A stretch of 46,168 bases of DNA from Limosilactobacillus oris DSM 4864 (GTDB lineage: Bacteria; Bacillota; Bacilli; Lactobacillales; Lactobacillaceae). Below are positions 43,018 through 46,168 of this stretch, piece after piece. Location: contig NZ_AZGE01000012.1 in the NCBI RefSeq assembly GCF_001434465.1, positions 1 to 46,168 of the forward strand, read 5' to 3'. How positions within the stretch are numbered: position 1 is the first letter of the stretch; each line of letters begins with the position of its first letter. The notes below the pieces were generated by a model that was not told the origin of the DNA, made no database searches, and worked only from the letters and a program-made list of their open reading frames with translations. A program made the translations under genes and the position numbers.

Positions 43018-44571
43018 CTATTCGTAGTGCCGCTGCAGGCTTGTAATTGCCGCTCCCCAGCGTTCCTGAACCGCGGCAATATCGAGGGGCTGGTTGAGTG
43101 TCAAATCATCCTTGGCAGCTTGTGTCAAACCAGTCGGGCCGCCAATATCCTCAATGATTCCCCGGCCAAAGCCCGCCAGAAGTTTTGCCCGGTCACCATT
43201 AGAACGGCGGGGTACGCCGGAGGTTGCCACCAGCCGGATGATAAATTTCCAGGAATCACCAAAGTCGTAGTTAAGGGTCAGCTGGTCACCCGCCTTAAAT
43301 TCGCCAAGCCAGTGCTTTGTCAGGCTGGCCGTCTCCTCATAGCCGCTGTCCAAAAGCGGTAGCTGGTAGCCAGTTGTCCCCGCCCAGAGGTCAAAGAGGT
43401 GGTTGCCCCGGACATTAAAGAGCGTGAGTACTTGAAAACACAACTTGTCGAGGCGGGTATCTCCGCTAACCTCAAATTCCCGCCACATTTGCGGAGAATA
43501 ATCGGCTAGCTCGACCCGCACGCGGAAGGTTTGCCGGGCTACATCAAGGGGCCGTCGCACGTTCTGCCGTTGCCGGTCAAACTGCAACTGAATCCGGCGC
43601 AGCAGCTGTTGCAAGTGGTAGGTCCGCTGCTGAGAATGGAGGGCGTCCCAACCCTGAGCCACCGCCTGGTTAAACTGGCTGAAGTCATCATCACTAAACA
43701 GCTGCTGCGCCCGCATAAAACGAGCAAACTCGCGCAAGCCGGTCGCAATGCCCTTCAAGGCCGTGTCAGAAATGTTTTCATCTTGCCGTTCATCGTAGTG
43801 GAGGAGGTAATAATACGGTAAGGCCAAGTCATCCAGGGGCGAGATCCCGTTCGCCTCACAAAATGAACAGTAGTCCGCGGCCACGTCAACATCCCTGTCA
43901 ATAATCTGGTCACTCTTGCCGTGGCGGTCGAGCAGGCGGCGGTAGTCCGTCAAGAACTGCTGGTTGACTGCCACCGCGTTCATAATATCGTTTAAGGATG
44001 AGGAGCGGTAGAGGTAGGTGCGGTTATGCTCGTTAAAGTCGGGATGGGCTGGCAAGTGAAAGTTCATCATCGCGTAGTCTTCAAAGAAGTCCATGATTGG
44101 CAGCTTTTCTCCCGATACCGGGTCCTTCTTCCAGGTCTCCTCCGCTAGCTGTAAAGCGAGTTCGGCATTGCTAGGCTGCTTGCTCCAGTCGATCGTCCCC
44201 TGATGGTCGTTTAGCAGGTCAGCGTAATTCTGGAGGTAGCGGGCCGCCGCCGTGTTGACGCCCCTTTCAAAGCTCACGGTGGCAAACTGAGCGTTGCGAA
44301 TCAGGCTGATTTTTGCGTGCGGAATCGGTGAAAGCTCCAGCAGGGCGAGGAATTGGCGCTTAAACGCCGCCATGAATGACCGGGAATCATTAAAGCGCTG
44401 GGGGTGGCGCACAATTACAGGCAGGGCCAGTTGGTTATTCATAACAATCATGAAGTCACCCGTCACTCGGACCGACCAGTTTTGTGCATTACCCAGCTGG
44501 CCCTTGAACCGTGCCCGCGTGTTAACGTGCAGGTGTTGGGCGAGCAAATCATCTACTGCAATAATCACCAT
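43018..44571 (-). CDS. PRiA4_ORF3-domain protein
   Basis: This 517-residue soluble protein has a C-terminal domain (about 340-510) of the 'plasmid pRiA4b ORF-3 / IS1096 passenger' family: PQMWREFEVSGDTRLDKL, a following HLFDLW segment and LNYDFGDSWKF. The N-terminal 120 residues form a separate small domain of unknown role, resembling DUF6933. The start is the ATG at 44571, with AAGGAG six bases upstream; an ATG six codons earlier lies before that site. Function is unknown. It is divergent from the DUF2252 gene. Confidence 0.78.
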   Translation of the reverse strand: MVIIAVDDLLAQHLHVNTRARFKGQLGNAQNWSVRVTGDFMIVMNNQLALPVIVRHPQRFNDSRSFMAAFKRQFLALLELSPIPHAKISLIRNAQFATVSFERGVNTAAARYLQNYADLLNDHQGTIDWSKQPSNAELALQLAEETWKKDPVSGEKLPIMDFFEDYAMMNFHLPAHPDFNEHNRTYLYRSSSLNDIMNAVAVNQQFLTDYRRLLDRHGKSDQIIDRDVDVAADYCSFCEANGISPLDDLALPYYYLLHYDERQDENISDTALKGIATGLREFARFMRAQQLFSDDDFSQFNQAVAQGWDALHSQQRTYHLQQLLRRIQLQFDRQRQNVRRPLDVARQTFRVRVELADYSPQMWREFEVSGDTRLDKLCFQVLTLFNVRGNHLFDLWAGTTGYQLPLLDSGYEETASLTKHWLGEFKAGDQLTLNYDFGDSWKFIIRLVATSGVPRRSNGDRAKLLAGFGRGIIEDIGGPTGLTQAAKDDLTLNQPLDIAAVQERWGAAITSLQRHYE

Positions 44572-44634
44572 TACCAGCTCCTTTTCCATAGTTACTCTTA
44601 TTGTGGCAGATAACCATTATCAAAACAAATATTG

Positions 44635-44662
44635 TTTACCAACTTAACGAAAATGCTAAAAT
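44635..44662 (+). promoter_or_regulatory. Promoter of the DUF2252 gene
   Basis: TTTACC (44635-44640), 16 bp, and TAAAAT (44657-44662) with an upstream TG form an extended -10 promoter. GGAAAGG follows as ribosome site. Confidence 0.55.
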
Positions 44663-44706
44663 GAGAATTACTAGCACCAACGCAAGTACGGAAAGGAAGT
44701 CTACCC

Positions 44707-46104
44707 ATGACTAATCCTAATTTAGATATTTTTGACTTAAAACGGCTGCAGCTCCACCAGAGTAAGCAGGAACTGGAGCGCACCGGCCGCAACATCCAGC
44801 AAAAGGTGACCAGCCAGGACCTGAGTACCTTCGTCCCCGTCGACCGGGATCCGGTCGTAGCCATCCAGATGACCGAATCTAAAATGATTCCCGAACTGCT
44901 GCCCCTGCGTCACCAACGGATGCTGGCAAGCCAGTTTGCCTTTTTTCGGGGCACCGCGGAATTGATGGAACGCGATTTAAAAGAGCAGCACCAGAGCAAC
45001 ATCCCCATCGTCATCAGTGGGGACGCCCACGTCAATAACTTTGGTTTCTATGCCTCACCGGAACGACAACTGCTCTTTGGCCTCAACGACTTTGACGAGT
45101 CCCGAATCGGCAACTGGGAGAGTGACCTGAAACGCCTCCTGGTCAGCGCCGAACTGGTCGGGGAAGAAAACGGCTTTAACCGCGACGCCCTCAAGGAACT
45201 GCTCAAGCTAACGACCAAGACCTACCGGCACGCTATTAAACGGGCCAACCGGATGACCCTCTCCGAAATTTTTTATTCTTCCTTTGAAATCAACGACATG
45301 GTCAATACCATCAACGCCCTCGGTGATGGCAACGCGGAAATGAATTACCGGCTCGAGAAAATTATGAAGAAGAGCCAGCACAGTAACTCCGAAGAAATCG
45401 TCCAAAAGATGGGGACCACCAACGAACTCGGCCAGCTGGTCTTCAAGGATAACCCGCCGCGGGCCAAACATCTCGGTCCCCTCCTCTACCAGCAAGTGGT
45501 GGCAGGCTATAATTTCTACCGGCAAAACGCCCGCGAAGACGTCCGAGTTCTCCTTGCCAACTTCCATATTTCCGATATTATCCGTTACAGTGTCGGAGTT
45601 GGCAGCTTTGGGACCCGCTGCTACTTAATCATGCTGACCGGGCTGGACGGCAGCCACATCGTCCTCCAAGTCAAGGAGGCCCTTCCCCTTCGTTACAACC
45701 TCCTCAGCTTGCAGGTTCAAGAAGCAATTCACAATGGAATCCGGGCTGGGCGCCGAATCGTCACCGCCCAGCGGGTCCTGCAATCGAGTTCGGATCCCTT
45801 CCTGGCAAGTACCCGTTTTGGCGGCCGCAGCTATTACGTTCGCCAATTCCGTGACATGAAGGAATCAATCAACGTCAGCAAGCTGGACCTGGATAGTTTC
45901 CAACTCTACTGTCAGGTCTGCGCCCTCCTGCTCGCCATGGCTCATTCCCAAAGTCCGACCTCGCCGATGATCCGCGGCTACATCAAGCACCAAAAAGTTC
46001 TTGATGAAGGGCTGGCCAACTGGTCATTGCAGTACGTTAAACAAGTCAGCATGGACTACCAGGCCTTCAAACAGGCTGTTCAAAAAGACAAACAGCAACG
46101 CTAA
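44707..46104 (+). CDS. DUF2252 protein (kinase-like fold)
   Basis: This 465-residue protein has the DUF2252 hallmarks FFRGTAELM, GDAHVNNFG and LNDFDES. The last two look like the catalytic HGDxHxxN and metal DxD sites of aminoglycoside-phosphotransferase-like kinases, so it may be a small-molecule kinase, but no substrate is known. The ATG follows AAAGGAAG. No partner gene is seen other than the divergent PRiA4_ORF3 gene. Its end is followed by another short repeat-like segment. Confidence 0.88.
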   Translation: MTNPNLDIFDLKRLQLHQSKQELERTGRNIQQKVTSQDLSTFVPVDRDPVVAIQMTESKMIPELLPLRHQRMLASQFAFFRGTAELMERDLKEQHQSNIPIVISGDAHVNNFGFYASPERQLLFGLNDFDESRIGNWESDLKRLLVSAELVGEENGFNRDALKELLKLTTKTYRHAIKRANRMTLSEIFYSSFEINDMVNTINALGDGNAEMNYRLEKIMKKSQHSNSEEIVQKMGTTNELGQLVFKDNPPRAKHLGPLLYQQVVAGYNFYRQNAREDVRVLLANFHISDIIRYSVGVGSFGTRCYLIMLTGLDGSHIVLQVKEALPLRYNLLSLQVQEAIHNGIRAGRRIVTAQRVLQSSSDPFLASTRFGGRSYYVRQFRDMKESINVSKLDLDSFQLYCQVCALLLAMAHSQSPTSPMIRGYIKHQKVLDEGLANWSLQYVKQVSMDYQAFKQAVQKDKQQR

Positions 46105-46107
46105 ACT

Positions 46108-46168
46108 ATGAGAGAGTGAGACAAACGGGAGTGGGAAATGGGGCTGTGACATAAGCCCGATTACTTTA
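46108..46168 (+). repeat. Possible partial repeat or start of another intergenic element (F)
   Basis: After the DUF2252 stop, GAGAGAGTGAGACA resembles the start of repeat copies A and C (GAGAGTGGGACAGA). A GGGCT/AGCCC hairpin (46141-46158) follows. The window ends before the core, so this is only a possible copy. Confidence 0.4.

Noticed and set aside
1-46168. CRISPR array, prophage or toxin-antitoxin system
   Set aside because: No regularly spaced direct repeats, phage structural genes or short paired toxin-antitoxin genes were found.

Overview
The window looks like chromosomal DNA of a heterofermentative lactic acid bacterium of the Limosilactobacillus type. The evidence is a malolactic enzyme with a divergent MleR-type regulator, a complete citrate lyase cluster of lactic acid bacterial layout (citI <> citM-C-D-E-F-XG), an MFS-DUF4811 pair, MprF, a ThrE exporter, RNase J and a tRNA-Asp without an encoded CCA end. 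I infer the genus from gene content and style; no 16S or other marker is present. There are no prophages, CRISPR arrays or complete insertion sequences.

Layout. 1-5.1 kb (minus): an operon of a CPBP protease, a proline iminopeptidase and a TauE/SafE permease, then RNase J. 5.2-8.6 kb: an unexplained structured intergenic region, a small acidic protein, and a MerR regulator divergent from an MFS pump plus DUF4811 protein. 8.7-12.4 kb: an RluA-family synthase, tRNA-Asp and mprF. 12.6-20.4 kb: a choloylglycine-hydrolase-family enzyme, a DJ-1 protein with an esterase, rarA, a second MFS pump, a uracil-DNA glycosylase family protein and ThrE. 20.5-24.3 kb: divergent LysR and AraC regulators followed by ttdAB. 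24.6-32.9 kb: the cit cluster. 33.2-40.1 kb: fumC, fumarate reductase, an LDH/MDH family enzyme and a damaged DASS carrier, then mleS with divergent mleR. 41.2-46.1 kb: cyclophilin, a zinc alcohol dehydrogenase, and a divergent PRiA4_ORF3 / DUF2252 pair.

How the genes work together. From about 20.5 to 41.1 kb the window is an organic-acid island. Citrate lyase gives oxaloacetate, and CitM can decarboxylate it to pyruvate. The 'lactate dehydrogenase' beside fumC carries Arg where LDHs carry the substrate-selecting Gln102, so it probably reduces oxaloacetate to malate. FumC and the soluble fumarate reductase would then carry malate to succinate. MleS takes malate to lactate, and TtdAB brings in tartrate (or acts as a class I fumarase). 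The only carboxylate carrier present is internally deleted and frameshifted, so uptake must depend on carriers elsewhere.

The most unusual structure is a family of about 150-200 bp intergenic repeats. Four copies are found, all on the same strand, each filling the gap between two convergent genes; a fifth terminator tail lies at the left edge. Two of its hairpins show compensatory base changes between copies, which suggests a selected RNA structure ending in a terminator.
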